From Artemia franciscana (taxonomy: Eukaryota; Arthropoda; Branchiopoda; Anostraca; Artemiidae), in the NCBI RefSeq assembly GCF_032884065.1, contig NC_088864.1, positions 23,637,486 to 23,701,485 on the forward strand: DNA of 64,000 nt, written 5' to 3'. Made by a program: the position numbers and the translations under genes. Position 1 is the stretch's first letter, and each line of letters begins with the position of its first letter. Below, one piece after another: positions 25,151 to 38,252 of this stretch. The notes below the pieces were generated by a model. It ran no database searches and was not told where the DNA came from. It worked only from the letters and a program-made list of their open reading frames with translations.

Positions 25151-25199
25151 CTTTATACGAAAGTCACTAAGGCTAGGTATAAGTGAAGATGAAAAGTAA

Positions 25200-25834
25200 C
25201 GTTGGGTAACGAAAAGATTGATCAGCTGGGCAGCTTCACTTGCCTTGGTAGCATTATTAGTAAAGACGGTGGGAGCAGTGAAAATGCTAAAAGCAGAATA
25301 GCTAAGGCTCAAGGTGTTTTTTCCCAGTTAAAACAAAGTTTGGAAGAATAGGAAGATAAGTCTGCAAACCAAGATTAGAATGCTGGAAGGTACAGTGATG
25401 ACAGTGGTCAAATATGGCTCTGAAGCATGGGGCTCCGAAAAGATGTTTTCCAGAGAAATTGCCTTTGGACTGTTCTGGATACCCGGCTGACTGACCGCAT
25501 TTCATACAGTAGACTGTAAGAAAAATGTGGTTTAATCCCGCTTTCTGGGGCTATAATGAAAGAAAGGTTGAGGTGGCTAGGGCACGTTCTGCGGATGAAG
25601 GATGAGAGATTCCCGAAGATTGCACTTTTTGGCCAACCGTCTAGGGCTAAACGCAAAGCAGGTCGTCCTCGTCTGGAGTGGGAATATGTCATAAAGAAAG
25701 ACTTAAAGAAAATGGGAACTACCTGGAAGGGTGTTAAGAGGGAGGCTTTGAACAGGTTGAAATGGAGGAGGAGCATGCGTAGCTGTGTTGGCATCAGGCG
25801 GCTTGGTGCTGCGGTGAGTTGTAAGCAGTATTAG
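25200..25834 (+). pseudogene. C-terminal (thumb and tail) part of the RTE-type RT
   Basis: From 25200: LGNEKIDQLGSFTCLGSIIS, then broken frames, then an open stretch of 92 codons from 25556 with KERLRWLGHVLRMKDERFP and KRKAGRPRLEWEYVIKKDLK. It ends in a stop at ~25833, followed by TAG repeats. Confidence 0.72.
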
Positions 25835-26044
25835 TAGTGATAGTAGTAGTAGTAAAACCCATGATTTCGTCCTGCTAGCAGGAGAGGGAAATCAAATAAG
25901 CCACAATCACAATAAGCCACAGGTAAGAAAACGAAAGAAAAAGAAAAAAATAGATTATGAAGAATCTCCCAGGAAGGACTCTCTAAACACAACAACAGCC
26001 ATCGACGGCTGATTCCATTTGGAATGGGCCATTTCAATCTATGA

Positions 26045-27752
26045 AAGAAAATTAAATAAAAAAAAATAAGTTTTTTTTAACTGAAAGTAAGGAGCGACAT
26101 TAAAACTTAAAACGAACATAAATTACCCTGTGCTGCTTCCTCATCAACGTCCCGCTCTTTACGCTAAAGTTTGACTCTTTCTCTCGGCTCTACTTTTTGA
26201 AACAGTAAAAACCTTTAGCGTAAAGAGCGAGACGTTTATGAGGAAGCAGCCCTTTTCATATACGGGTATTTCTGTTCGTTTTAAGTTTTAATGTCGCTCC
26301 TTACTTTCAGTTAAAAAAAACTTGTTTTTTTTTTTATTTAATTTCTGAACGTTTTTTAGTTAATTTATGTTTTGATTTCGGCTCTCCGCAGATGAATAAT
26401 TAAAGCGAAATTATATTTATTTATTTGGCTAAATGGCTTTCCCATGGTTTTGATCGAACGATTATGAGAAAAAAGGAGGGAGCATGAGGCCCAGTTGCCC
26501 TCCAATTTTTAGGGTACTTAAAAAGGCAACTAGAACTTTTAGTTTTCTTACGAACGTTTTCATTAGTAAAAGGTATACGTAACTTACGAATTAGCTTACG
26601 TAACAAACTTCTATATTCGTATGTTTTATTACGTATGTTCGCCCACTCGTCAATACCTCGCTCTTTACACTAAAGCTTAAATTTTGTCCCCTGAATCACA
26701 AAGGCCGTAGAATAAATAGTTGAAATTAATAAAAGTACTTTAGCGTAAAGAGTGAGGTATTAGGAGGAGGTGAACCCCGTATATGCATAATATTTTCTGT
26801 TCGTTTTAAGTTTTAATGCTACTCCTTACTTTCAGTTAAAAAAAAACTTTTTAATATTTAGTTTTTCATTGTTTTATAAATAATATTAGAAAATGCTGCG
26901 CCCCCTTCATGGAAATCTTCTTCCCCTATGGCAAATCCCTCCATCTAAAGTTTCTCCCACGTAACCCCCCTTCTCAACTCCTCCTCCTCCTAACCAAAAC
27001 ATTCCCTCAAATTGTCTTTACGCTTCCCAATCACCAATACTATATGCAAACACTGGTCAAAGTTTGTAACTTGCAGCCCCTCCCACGGGGCCTGTGGGGG
27101 AGTAAGTCGTCCCCAAAGACAAAGTTATAAGGTTTTTCGACTATGCTGAATAAAATGGCTGTTTTTTTGATCCGACGACTTTGGGAAAAAATTAGCGTGG
27201 GAGGAGGCCTAGGTGCCCTCCAATTTTTTTGGTCACTTAAAAAGGGCACTAGAACTTTTCATGTCTGTTCGAATAAGCCCTCTCGCAAAATTCTAGGACC
27301 ACTAGGTCGATACGATCACCCCTGAGAAAAATAAAAAAAATAAAAAAAAACGAACAAACAAATAAACAAAAACACAAAAAACAAAAAAAAAACACAAAAA
27401 AACACGCATCCGTGATTTGTCTTCTGGCAAAAAATACAAAATTCCACATTTTTGTAGATAGGAGCTTGGAACTTGTACAGTAGGGTTCACTGATACGCTG
27501 AATCTGATGGTGTGATTTTCGTTAAGATTCTATGACTTTTAGGGGGTGTTTCCCTCTATTTTCTAAAACAGGGCAAATTTTCTCCGGCTCGTAACTTTTG
27601 ATGGGCAAGACCAAACTTGATGAAACTTATATATTTAAAATCAGCATTACAATGCGATTCTTCCGGTGTAACTATTGGTATCAAAATTTCGGTTACTATT
27701 GGTTACTATTGAGCTGGGTCGCTCCTTATTACAGTTCGTTACCACGAACTGT
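26045..27752 (+). mobile_element. Double-hairpin foldback element, copy 2 (complete-looking)
   Basis: Starts like copy 1 (aaaattaaataaaaaaaa). The first inverted repeat is 26068-26171 / 26211-26323 and the second 26652-26678 / 26737-26762. A B-type repeat unit follows (26880-27300), then an A-rich stretch, and the element ends in a perfect hairpin at 27731-27752 (ACAGTTCGT-TACC-ACGAACTGT). TAAGGAGCGAC near the start is inverted as GTCGCTCCTTA just before the end hairpin, giving subterminal inverted repeats. It has no coding capacity. Confidence 0.72.
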
Positions 27753-28288
27753 TTGACAAAGACCATTACATCTTCCAACTTAGTACCACAACAAGATATT
27801 TCCAACAATTGAAATGGATCAATGTAAAAGAGCTAAGTTTTGTGAGTTAAGTTAAGTAAGTAAGAGTTAAGTTAAGTAAGAGCTAAGGTGTGAATTTAAT
27901 TTAGACTCATTGCAAAAACAAGCTAATTCCTGAGTCAGTGCAAAAGAACGAGTGACCAAAAGACTCAGTGGCTGACTCAGTGCCAAAACAATTAAGTTCT
28001 CTTAGTACTTATTGAAGTTATTGACTTATGAAATCCAGGATTGGTTCGTTAAAAATTCTGCTGCTTGAAATGGGCTCTTTTTTGTACAGATTCGGGACTT
28101 TTTTCCACTGATTTATTACTTTTTTGCACTGATTTGGGACTTATAATAGAACACATTATAGTCAAATACAGTTCAAGTTTGTGCTTTTTTTTCTTTAATA
28201 TTTTTTAAGAATTAAGAATGTTAAGTATATTTTACTGGGGACTGGTCAATTTGTCTTGTAAAAAAAAAAGTAACTTGCCGAGTCCAAA

Positions 28289-28447
28289 CAGGGGCGGATC
28301 TAGAGTAAAATATTTGGGGGGGGGGAATAATTGACAAATTTATTCTAAAAAAAAGAGTGACAAAAAACAGAGAAAGGGCACCAGAAAAATCTTGGAGAGG
28401 GCGGGGGAGGCAGACCTCCCCTCCCCGGCCCCTTGGATCCGCCAGTG
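28289..28447. mobile_element. 159-bp hAT-like MITE with terminal inverted repeats and 8-bp target duplication
   Basis: The ends are CAGGGGCGGATCTAG and, inverted, CACTGGCGGATCCAAG, matching at most positions. The flanks are AGTCCAAA (28281-28288) and AGTCCAAT (28448-28455), an 8-bp duplication with one difference. 8-bp duplications and CA...TG ends are usual for hAT elements. There is no coding capacity. Confidence 0.75.
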
Positions 28448-28455
28448 AGTCCAAT

Positions 28456-30640
28456 CATAAAATGAAGAGAATGCAGATTAGATCAATTTGGCTTCAGAAC
28501 AGCTGCAACACAGGTTTTGTAACTAAACTATTTTAATGGTTTAAGTCGTTTTTCTGGGGGGAAGGAATGCTGAACATAAGAATGAAAAGTAATTGCCTCT
28601 CTGAGGAAGTAAAAGGACAAAACATTTTTTATGCGTCTTTTCATTTGTTTTCCTAAAGAAGTTACAACTTTGGCAGTAATTTTAATGCCTGTAGTGAGTA
28701 ATTCTAGTTTTGTAGTCTTGTTTATTATTTGAACTATCCAAAACCTGCAATTACTGGTAATAATGTTGGATTTACCAGGTAACCATCGAAAAAAACAAGG
28801 TTTTGATTTTACAATTCTTACCAATCCAATGGTTCACAATGAGCGGCATTGCGTTATAACCCCATTTTTCCATTTTATTGAAGCATTTACTAATGACTTT
28901 CTCTCCCTGCCCCTTTGTTTGTTTTTGTGTGTGTGTGTGTGTTTGTTATTGGTTCTGCTCGAAAAATATTCTGGGTTACATCCATAGCCTGGTTAGTTAT
29001 ATAAAACCACGAAGTTTTATAGGCGTAAAGACTCTAGCTGCATGAGCCTTGCAGCCACACTACAATTTTCTATGGTAAAACAGCAAGAAATGTCGTTAAA
29101 TAGCTAATAGTATTGGATACCTTGCTGGATACTGACACAGTAAAGTTCAAATAGGTTTCTAGATCGTAAGATATACAACAACAAAATTCCAAATCTAGAA
29201 ATCCAATATAACTTGAAACAACTTACGTTTATTGGCAAGTACTTTTAAAGCACTAGACAGACAAGTAGCAACGATGATGATTATCTAGCCACAACCAGAA
29301 CATCCATTCGGCCACTTTTATTGAAGTGAACACGAGTACCAAACTCGATCTTAAAAATCGAAAAGCAGATACGGATGTCAAAATCAAACTTAGAAAACTG
29401 AAAAGCAATCTTAAAAATTTAAATAGAAACAAAGCTTCATTTGACCCGTAATAAAAACTGTATATGCTTCTGTCGATAAGACAATGCAGAAGCAGATATA
29501 AAACTTATTTCAAGTTTCAATTCGTATTCAGGATACGAGAATTACACGCAACCTACGTAGCATGAAAACTGAAAAAATTAGATAAAGAGAATACCAAAAG
29601 TTACATGTTCCTTGTTACTGAAATGATAATAAATTATATAGATAAAAGGAAGATTAGAGACTTCCTTTGTCGTAATATTAAGCTATGGAACTGTAATCTG
29701 GACTGGAGTTTTTCGCCAAATACGTTTTGTGATGCGTTGATGTAGTATTATCGACTTTGCAGTGACTATTACAAATTCATATTACATTCTATTTAACATC
29801 CTCCGTTTTTTTCTATGATACATTAAATGGTAGAATAAAATAGAATATGCTTGAGTTCTGTTTTTTGCCATTTATCTAGAAAGATTAATTGAGTGCACCT
29901 TGCTACTGATAAAACTAATAGTCATACCTCCGATGCCAAGGTTACAGGATTTAGCAGCAACTACAACTGGTAGTTATAGCAAAATGTTTGACCTATAGGT
30001 TAAAGCTGTAGAGCGACAATGTTCATCGGATCAGTGTCAAACCCTCTAAAAGCGCAATGAAAGCCTTACCTGTTATTTCTTGCAAGAATTAGTTGAAATC
30101 TACTAGGCCTGTGTTAATGGTATGGCTGACAGAACCCTTTCGTCACAGAGGTCCGATCAATCAGGGACATACATGACCACAACTGTGGGAGTTGATCTGG
30201 ATTTTTGGAAAAATTCCAACAGTATACAAAATAATTAGACTGGCGAACTTCCAATCTTTCGTAGATTTCATAGCAGATTCTTTACCTTAGACCTAAGATT
30301 TCCTTGTACCACTAGCCATCAATCATCTGCCATCAATGTTGAGACCCAAACATACTCCCATCAGCCCATTCTTACTTTCTTTCAAGTTTTGTTGAGACCT
30401 GAAAGCCCTTTCTAACAAAAATCCGGGTAAAAATAGTGCAGGAACCATTTGCCTCGTGTATGGGATGGATAGTACGTAAAAACACCTGATATAACAATTA
30501 GGCACTAACTCTTATTTCCCACCACATTTTGGTCAGAATTCAAGGTTTCCTTCTAGTAGTTGTTCTGATAATGAGAGTTTAAAGGCCTCCCTTTCCAAAA
30601 CACATTGAGGCCATGGGCCCCTAAAGGCGAAACTATTATT
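28456..30640. other. Intergenic, nothing recognised
   Basis: A 98-codon minus-strand ORF at 28528-28824 has no family features. The rest is AT-rich without clear structure. Confidence 0.4.
28925..28943. repeat. Short (GT)n microsatellite
   Basis: About nine GT units. Confidence 0.8.
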
Positions 30641-30798
30641 ACTAGTTGCTGTTACGGACGGACTCAAAAAGTCAAAGCTCAGACCACAAAGGCCCATTGC
30701 CTTCAAGCAAAAAAAAGAATAAATTGTGTACCAATGGCCCCAGGGCTATTGGCCCTTTTACTGAACAACTTTTAGTATGTCGACAAGGGACAAGGTAC

Positions 30799-30800
<2 letters not shown>

Positions 30801-30866
<66 letters not shown>
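30801..30866. repeat. 66-base T tract
   Basis: Uninterrupted T on the plus strand, i.e. a poly(A) tail if an element lies on the minus strand to its right. CTAATAAAG is on the minus strand ~55 nt before it. No element body is recognisable. Confidence 0.85.
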
Positions 30867-30868
<2 letters not shown>

Positions 30869-31089
30869 GTGAAGTAAACAAACACATTCGAGCAAAAACT
30901 GCTGAAAACCATGTTGTGTGTTGCTTTATTAGATACTAGAATAATTTGCCAGTTTTTGGATTTTTTAGTTTCCTTGGAATGTATTTCCCTAGAATTAATG
31001 TCAAATTTTCCATGAAGAAATTCTGAATCTCCACAAATTCTAAGATTAAGATTATAATGAGGATTTTAAAAATGCTTTATGAGTCTGCT

Positions 31090-32160
31090 GCTCTTTAGGG
31101 ACCTCTCCCGGACCACTCAGCGTGTCCCCAGGTGGCCAAAGGGGAATACCCTACAGGTATGTAAGGTATCTCCATAGGAGGCATGGACCAAAGGGGGACC
31201 TTGTCCCTGGGGGTCCATAATAGAAACTGGGGTACCCTCACCCGGGCCATAAATTCAGGTGAGCAACGAAGAAGGCTCCTCAAATGTACACTCAACAGGG
31301 CCCACTGACATGTACATACGTCCCTTGAGTTACAAATCTTCTCCCAGTAATGGGTTAAATTGCATAGTGACGCAGAACACCATCGTGGGAGAATCCTCTA
31401 TAGGAGGACAACTGTACCAGGGCGTAAGATTCAGATCTATGGACAACGGCCTCTGCAAAGGGTTGCCTCGACCCCTTCGGGGTAGCTTCAAGACTGGGAA
31501 CCTTGAGGTCCACTCTATTCCCACTTGAGGAGTGGCGCCCCTCGAGGAAATTATAGTTTAGTAAAGGAAACAGCATTCACATTTCACACGGAATTCTTCT
31601 GGGCTTCATATGTTTTGACGGGCATTTTCAGTCTGAAAAACCTCTTCCTAGCTAATTTGTCTACTGTGGGTTGACTCCCCGTAGTAGCATAATATTTACA
31701 GGCATGAATATATAATGAGTCAGAAGTAATAGTCTTGGGACTGTCTGTGCAGGATTTCGACTCTTGTTGATAGAAGAGCATCGCCACGTGCTGAAAACCA
31801 TGTTGTGACCAAGATGGGCCCAGGATTGCACAAAGCCTCCAATTATGCTAGAGGTCCCAGGAACTTTTTGCTGTCCGGTACCAGCTTAAGCGCCTCGGTG
31901 TAGACTTGAAAAGATGTATGATCCCCGTCCTGCACTGATATCCGGGATCATTGCTTTTCTTGAGGTCAAAATAATTTCAATAACTTAAAGAACATGAAAG
32001 TTGAAACTTGGAACGTTATGACGTTAAGAAATCACTATCGTATCGACCTTTTGACTGACGAATTCATACGATTCGAACTGGACTTATTAGGAGTTTCAGA
32101 AACTCATTTCGCAGGGGTAGGACACATGAAATTAGGTGATATAGAATCTGTTTACTAAGA
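31090..32160 (+). mobile_element. Second copy of the RTE-type LINE: 5' UTR and start of endonuclease only
   Basis: From ~31600 to 32160 it matches 22740-23330 closely, for example around the shared 'ccgggatcattgcttttc' at 23100 and 31930. The 31090-31600 part is GC-richer and probably extends the 5' UTR beyond what the first copy keeps. The coding start is MKVETWNVMTLRN near 31990, then LLGVSETHFAGVGHMKLGD, ending in a stop at ~32155. The rest of the element is absent. Confidence 0.68.
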
Positions 32161-32379
32161 TAGGATGCTTGTGCCACGTTCGGCACTACCACGTTTGTGT
32201 GTCCACGGCAATTGCCTATTCATTTTAATGATTAATACGGGATCATTTAGGAACATTATCTAAATGAAGCATGAATAATTAGGAGTAAAAAGATGTCCAG
32301 TATGTCTATATGTAAGAAGTTGGGCAGTGGGAGGGGAATTGGCCCTTATTTTGGGCCCTAAGAACAAATAAACTAAAAT

Positions 32380-32850
32380 ACTTATATGGTTTTGATTTCC
32401 AAATTTCTATTAGGATGCGTCTGTGAACCCTCTTTTTCGAAACAGGTTTTCTGTATAATTTAGAAACTTTGTATCAAGGTACGCGCATCAATATGTCCCA
32501 AGACGTCTACTTTTTGGAAAACAGCCCTATTAACCTTAATTCGATGCCTTTAGGGGCATGGGAACGGCCAAAACTACACGAATCACATGGATTTCTTCCA
32601 TTCGACTTCGTCCATTAAAAGGACATAAGGTCTCAGAACTGGTGATCGAATGAGCCCAGAGCCACTCAGGGGGGGGGGGCACGGCTGGAAGGATGCCCAC
32701 TTTGGTCAAATTTTTCACTATGATGTGGCTCTTTTTTATTATATTTGAGTCGGGAGGGGGCGCGCTAATTGATCTTTTCCCCGGGCACCACCACCTAGGA
32801 ACAGCTTTGAATGAGCCCTTCCAACTTACGGTCCATTCCTTATGATTAGG
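32380..32850 (+). repeat. Diverged B-type repeat
   Basis: 'tttgatttccaaatttctattaggatgcg' and 'gagtcgggagggggcgcgctaattg' with 'atgagccctt' echo B-type units, partly in both orientations. The match is weak. Confidence 0.35.
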
Positions 32851-35455
32851 CAGAGAAAAAAAATGTATGGGAGACGTCGCTCAGAACCTAGTTTAAACAA
32901 GCATATAGACCACGATAATTAACATCAGTTACACATTGTGAAGCAACATTTTGCACATTTGTCAGTTATAGCAGTTACAACAGACAGATAAGCTTTAATT
33001 ATAAGGCTAAAATATAAAACATATTACTTCAACATATTAATTTTATCACTTCATGCCGCACTTTTTAAATTATTTTTCTACTAATAATTAGTCTTTAACA
33101 GTAAATTATTCTATTTGCTAATTATTTTAAGAGAATTGCTGTTAAAAATCCTTACAAATTTTTTCCGGATAAATAACAAGGCGCACAAACGACAAAAAAA
33201 AGGAAAAATACTAAAGATTCCAAAAGAAAAAGCCAGAAGGTGAAAACCGAAAAACAACAAGTAACTAGAAGAATTTTAGAAATAATAGCAGAAAGAGCAT
33301 GACAAAAGCAAACACCTCAAGTGACAGCATCAAAAGCCTAGTTGGTTTTTGGTTTTTCCGTAAAGAAAAGTTCAGAGCTACCATGTTTGGCTCACATACG
33401 ACAAAAAAAAACGAAGAATAACGGAAAATAATTAGAAAAAGATAAAACCAAATAAGGGTAATTTTCTGCCACTTATAAAACAAAGGATGAAGCTGATGTT
33501 TGGGTAAACTTCCTCTAAGCCGTCCTAGTCAAAACAAAAGGAAGAGCTAAGCTTTTGGGGTAGCCTTAACAGAATGAATAAAAGACTAAAAATCAAGCTA
33601 CAAGTGAAGGACCATCCAAACACTGGACTAAGTGCGAATTCTTTCCCTGACTACTAATGCAGCCTGTCAACTGAGTTGACTAGTATTAAGACAAGCTGAT
33701 CTTTTTTCTAAGAGAAGGAATGTCAATTAAATCTCTTCATGCTATATTATCTGGGGATAAAAATTTCCTAAGTATCTCTTTTTAAAACTAGGTCTTTGTG
33801 TATGTATTTTTTTCCTTTAAAGATTGTGGTGAACCACTTACTCTGGTGCCTCATCAACAAGGACTAACTGATCTGAGTATTTAAAAGTGTAGAGCACTAA
33901 CGCAGAATCAAAAACGTTATTTTTACTTCTGCCTTAAGAAATTTATTTATTGAAAATTTGTGTTCTTGAAGCCTTTCTCCCAAGTTCTGACTAGTTATGT
34001 CAATGTAACATTTTCCATTGGAGTAGAGGACCCTAAGCCAATACCAAGGATAAAATTAGCCCCATCTTTCCGAAAATAGAAAAATCTTCAATCTTGATTT
34101 CATTTTTGTAGGGGGCAGAAATATTATACTCCCGTGATTTTTTAGTCTAGGAAAATGTAGTAATGTCGTAAAGTAATTGTTTTACTCAATGAAATTGACC
34201 AGGAAGAGGAGGATATGGTTATTTTTTTCTCTTTTTTTTACCTTTTTCTACAGTCTGTCCAATAATCTCAAAATGATAAACATTACAGCAAAAAAAAAAA
34301 TTTAATTTAGCTTCGAGGCTACATGAAGGTCCGGATAATCTTTCAAATTCTGTCAATTAAAGAGATAACCACGCCTTTTATCGGAGAAATGCGCTGGTAG
34401 GTCGAGAAATGCGAATAAAGATCGTTGTAAGTAGGCTTCCTATACATTGAAAACTCGAGATTGGAAACCTTCTTTAGGGTTAGGAAAACCAAGAAAGGAA
34501 GCATCCCTGAATCTTAAACCTCAAACGTAAGTTATAGATTGGAATCGAAACTATTCAAATGCGCCGAGAATTCATTCAGAGAAGAATGTCATCATTAAAG
34601 TGGGCCCAGAAAGAATGTTTTAGAGGGAAACAAGCCAAAGCAGAATTATTTATAAAATATAATTAGAAACTTTCGAAATAGGAAGATAATAAACTTAATA
34701 GATCCATAATTTGAAGGAAAACATGTCCCTTTAAACCCAATATATTAGGGTAATGTGTGGCCAAGTCGAACAAGAATCATGATAGTGTCAATTTTTAGAG
34801 TTTAATACGTCTTGAGTTGAAGAATTTAATTTTCTTGTTTTCTTTTTAAGCATGTTCACATGTTTCGACACCGCTGGAAGTTTATATAAATTGCACAATT
34901 GTAAATTGAAAACTCGCTAAGATAGTGTTACCGTTTATACTTCGATTTTTTAACTATTCAACAAGATGTATTCAGCTGTTATTTTGCGTGATTTTTTTGT
35001 CCTATGAACTGGTTGAAGTATGGTGGCCAAAAAAAAAATGTCCAGTTTTATAGCTAGGAAACTACAGCATGCTACGATAATACCCAAAGGAATATTTTTT
35101 TTTATTGATTTGTAGAGACCACAAATCTAGGAGTGGGAAAACCTTTTGGGTAAACTTGTGGTATGTTTGGAGCGTTATTAGTCTATCATCCTTTAAAGTT
35201 TCCACTTTCTTTCTTAATAGCATTGTGGATTTACCTTTAGGGCCAGTTTCGATTACTTTGCAAGTAGTTTTGTCTATCAAAATTGCATTTTATCATAATT
35301 CTATTTTAAGGTTTTTTTTTTATCATAATCTATCTTGTCCATAACAAAAAACTGTGTTTCAATTTTCTGCTTCGTGATTATTGTGTTTTCATTTTCTTTT
35401 TCAAATGATTGAGGATTTTGTTTTCTTGTTTATCTTAAAACATGATGGATAAGGC

Positions 35456-35659
35456 CTAGAATCGAGCGTATCCTTGAGGATACACCCCTCGTAGTGAGTC
35501 CCTTCTTTGAACTTCCCCGTGAGAGTCAAAAACACCGGACTTTACTTTTGTAATATCTTCTGAGACATTTATATGTGTCTTAGCTAGGCTCCTTGGTTTT
35601 GACAATCTTGGAAGAATCGGGAAGAAATTGTCTTGATCGTTGAATTTTTCAAAAACCAA
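35456..35659 (-). other. Unassigned 67-codon ORF
   Basis: An open frame of higher GC than its flanks, with PILPRLSKPRSLAKTHINVS and ending GVYPQGYARF. It matches no family I know and has no clear splice sites. It could be an exon, a transposon relic or chance. Confidence 0.2.
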
Positions 35660-36116
35660 AATTTATAATTTTTCTTAGAAGCGGGTTTTAGCTGGATGGA
35701 AGTCGTGTCGGAAAGAATTCTATAAAATACCAAGAATTTGGTCAATATCCAGCAAAAATAAACTATGATAAAGGAGTCATTTCAAATCACAGATTTCATT
35801 ATTAAGGATATGTCTTTCTGGCCTTTTAGAATATGTGTTAGTGTTTTGAAACTCATTTCTCTGGGTAATAGAGCTTTAGACTGTATACCTAAATATAGAT
35901 CAAATCACACAAAGTAAGGAAGAATCCGATTTGCTTTGCAATCTCGCATAAAATGACATTGGCAAATGAGATTTGAATGTTTTTTTCACATAATTAAAAA
36001 AAAAGTAACCATGGTTAAATTCTCCTCGTAAGCAGTGCGTTCTTGACACTGTTTTTATAGCCTACTCCAGATTGCTGCACATTTGTCTTTTCAGGATTTT
36101 TAAAATTTAGAGCAAG

Positions 36117-36450
36117 CAGGGACGTGCGCAAGGGGGCGTCTGGGCCTAGCACCCCCAATACAGCAAATTTTTCCCAATTTCTTGGCGCTTTTTATTCAAA
36201 TTATTAATTAGAATGTTTTTTTTTATTATACCAAGACAACAATGGGTATATATGATGTACGACAGGAAAAAAATACAACGAAAAAAAAATACTAATAAGA
36301 AATATGTCCCTCGTTTTGTTCTATAATCTTTTTATTTTATTTATTTTGTCGTACAGGGCCAGTGGGTCTTACAATGCATATGCCTGGCTGACAAATATGA
36401 TTAGAGGATGGATATACAAGTTCTCTCCGCTGCCGAAGGTGCCATAAAAA
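36117..36450 (-). mobile_element. Possible fragments of small mobile elements
   Basis: cagggacgtgcgcaaggggg at 36117 resembles the end of a hAT-type MITE, but no matching second end was found. 36330-36410 on the minus strand reads 'ggccctgtacgacaaaataaataaaat', like a LINE 3' end with AATAAA and an A-rich tail. Both are weak. Confidence 0.3.
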
Positions 36451-38108
36451 CGATATATTTTTTATTTTATTAGAATCCTACAAAAGAACTGTTAAACTAA
36501 TGTTTTAGTGACATTTTTCACATTACTATCAGGTCACAAGGTTCACTCATAGATTAAGGAACAAAAGGTTGCGTCAGAATTTGATTTTTAAAAACCTATC
36601 AGAAAATTTAGACCATTTCACCGGTGGACTACCTTCCGTGTTGGCACATCACACCACCAGGTTTGATGTTGACCTTAACCCCCCCCCCCTCCACCACCAA
36701 AATCATGATTTTGAATTTATACAACCGTTTGTCATTATCGTGTATAACAAGCTATATTGAATGTCTTTTCTGAAGTTCTAGTTTTTCCTTTATGAAACCC
36801 ATACTAAATAGAAGAGTAATTTTTAACTACAAAGCAGAATCAGGTGCAGCAGGAAAACTAAAATTTATCCTAAATAACTTTAATTTCAAATCTGAACAAA
36901 CTTCGCAACAATAATATAGTTAAAAAAGAATAATCAGAAACAGAATTATAAAACAATATAGAGTGAAAATCACACAAAATGACCAAAGAAAAAGAAGCGA
37001 CTGAACTTAAAATGACAGTAGAAAATAAATCGACGCCTAAACATTATAAGCAATAAATATGCCTTAAAAAAACCATCATAATCAGTAACGGAATAATTTA
37101 TAAGACCACAGAGTCAATAATGAGAATTAAGTGTGATAAATAAATTGATGCAATAGAAGAAAGCAAAAGGGTAAAAGACACTATATTTTCATAACTAATA
37201 AAACTAGGTAGTAATTAAAAACTTTACGAGTAAAATCAAAAATGGAACATTTAGCAAAGGTTTAATGTTTTACCAAACTGAATCTTTGACATAGAAAAGA
37301 GTTTCAGTAAAAAAAAAAAGAAAAAAAAAACGTTTTTCATTTCAGCTTTTAACGACATTTTTCAAATACTTTATCATAATACCATTTTTGATATTTCAGT
37401 AGTGTTAGATAAAAACCAGTCGAGTCACATTCCTAATAAGACTGACTTATTAACATTATTACCAGATATTTCGCGGCAGATCAAATGGTGCAGTCAGGAA
37501 TTTACTCCAAAACTACAGCTGCGATTGAAATTTGAAACTTTAATCTCATAATAAAAAATATAACCTCCAAAATTGAAAAAGTCGTAAAAGGTTCAATTTT
37601 GCTTTAAAAAAGAAGTATCTTCAAAACAAATTACAAGTAACAAAATAACCCCAAGTCCGAACCATCTTTAAGGTTTTGTTGCAATCCCGATTCCAAAGTT
37701 GTTTCTTAAAATACTCTTCAGTAAAATTTGAAAAATTTAACTTGGACAGTTTTTTCTTATCACTATTAATTTTGAAACATCTATTTAATTCATTGGGTTA
37801 AAAAGTGATTACATTAAGTTCTTAAAGTATTTTACGTGACTTACCAATGCACATTAAAGGTATCACTAGTGTTTATCACAATGCAGTTTTAAACTCTTAT
37901 TTGGCACAAACAATAGAAATATCAAATAAATACCAATTAGCTTCTATCAAACAGTCCGTCTAGACACGAGTGAGCAAGATTATCCCCGTCAACGGTTTTC
38001 GGCCATTCTTTAGCGGCATACTCTTTGGAAAGGTTATTTTCATTATTTTCTACCTTCTACTCCTCTCGGTATTCCACTAACGATAACTTTCATAATCATT
38101 ACAACTAT

Positions 38109-38252
<144 letters not shown>

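Larger units (their letters stand above)
22735..25860 (+). mobile_element. RTE-type non-LTR retrotransposon, decayed
   Basis: Plus-strand pieces of an endonuclease-RT protein in order: endonuclease (23290-23625 and broken pieces to ~23830), a linker (24001-24186), RT N-terminal half (24334-24841), RT core fragment (25020-25150), and the C-terminal tail (25556-25834, ERLRWLGHVLRM and RAKRKAGRPRLEW). The C-terminal RWLGH tail and a short (TAG)n end at ~25825-25857 are typical of RTE-like elements. About 22735-23300 is 5' UTR, by similarity to the second copy at 31600-32160. Many stops and frameshifts are present. Confidence 0.75.
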
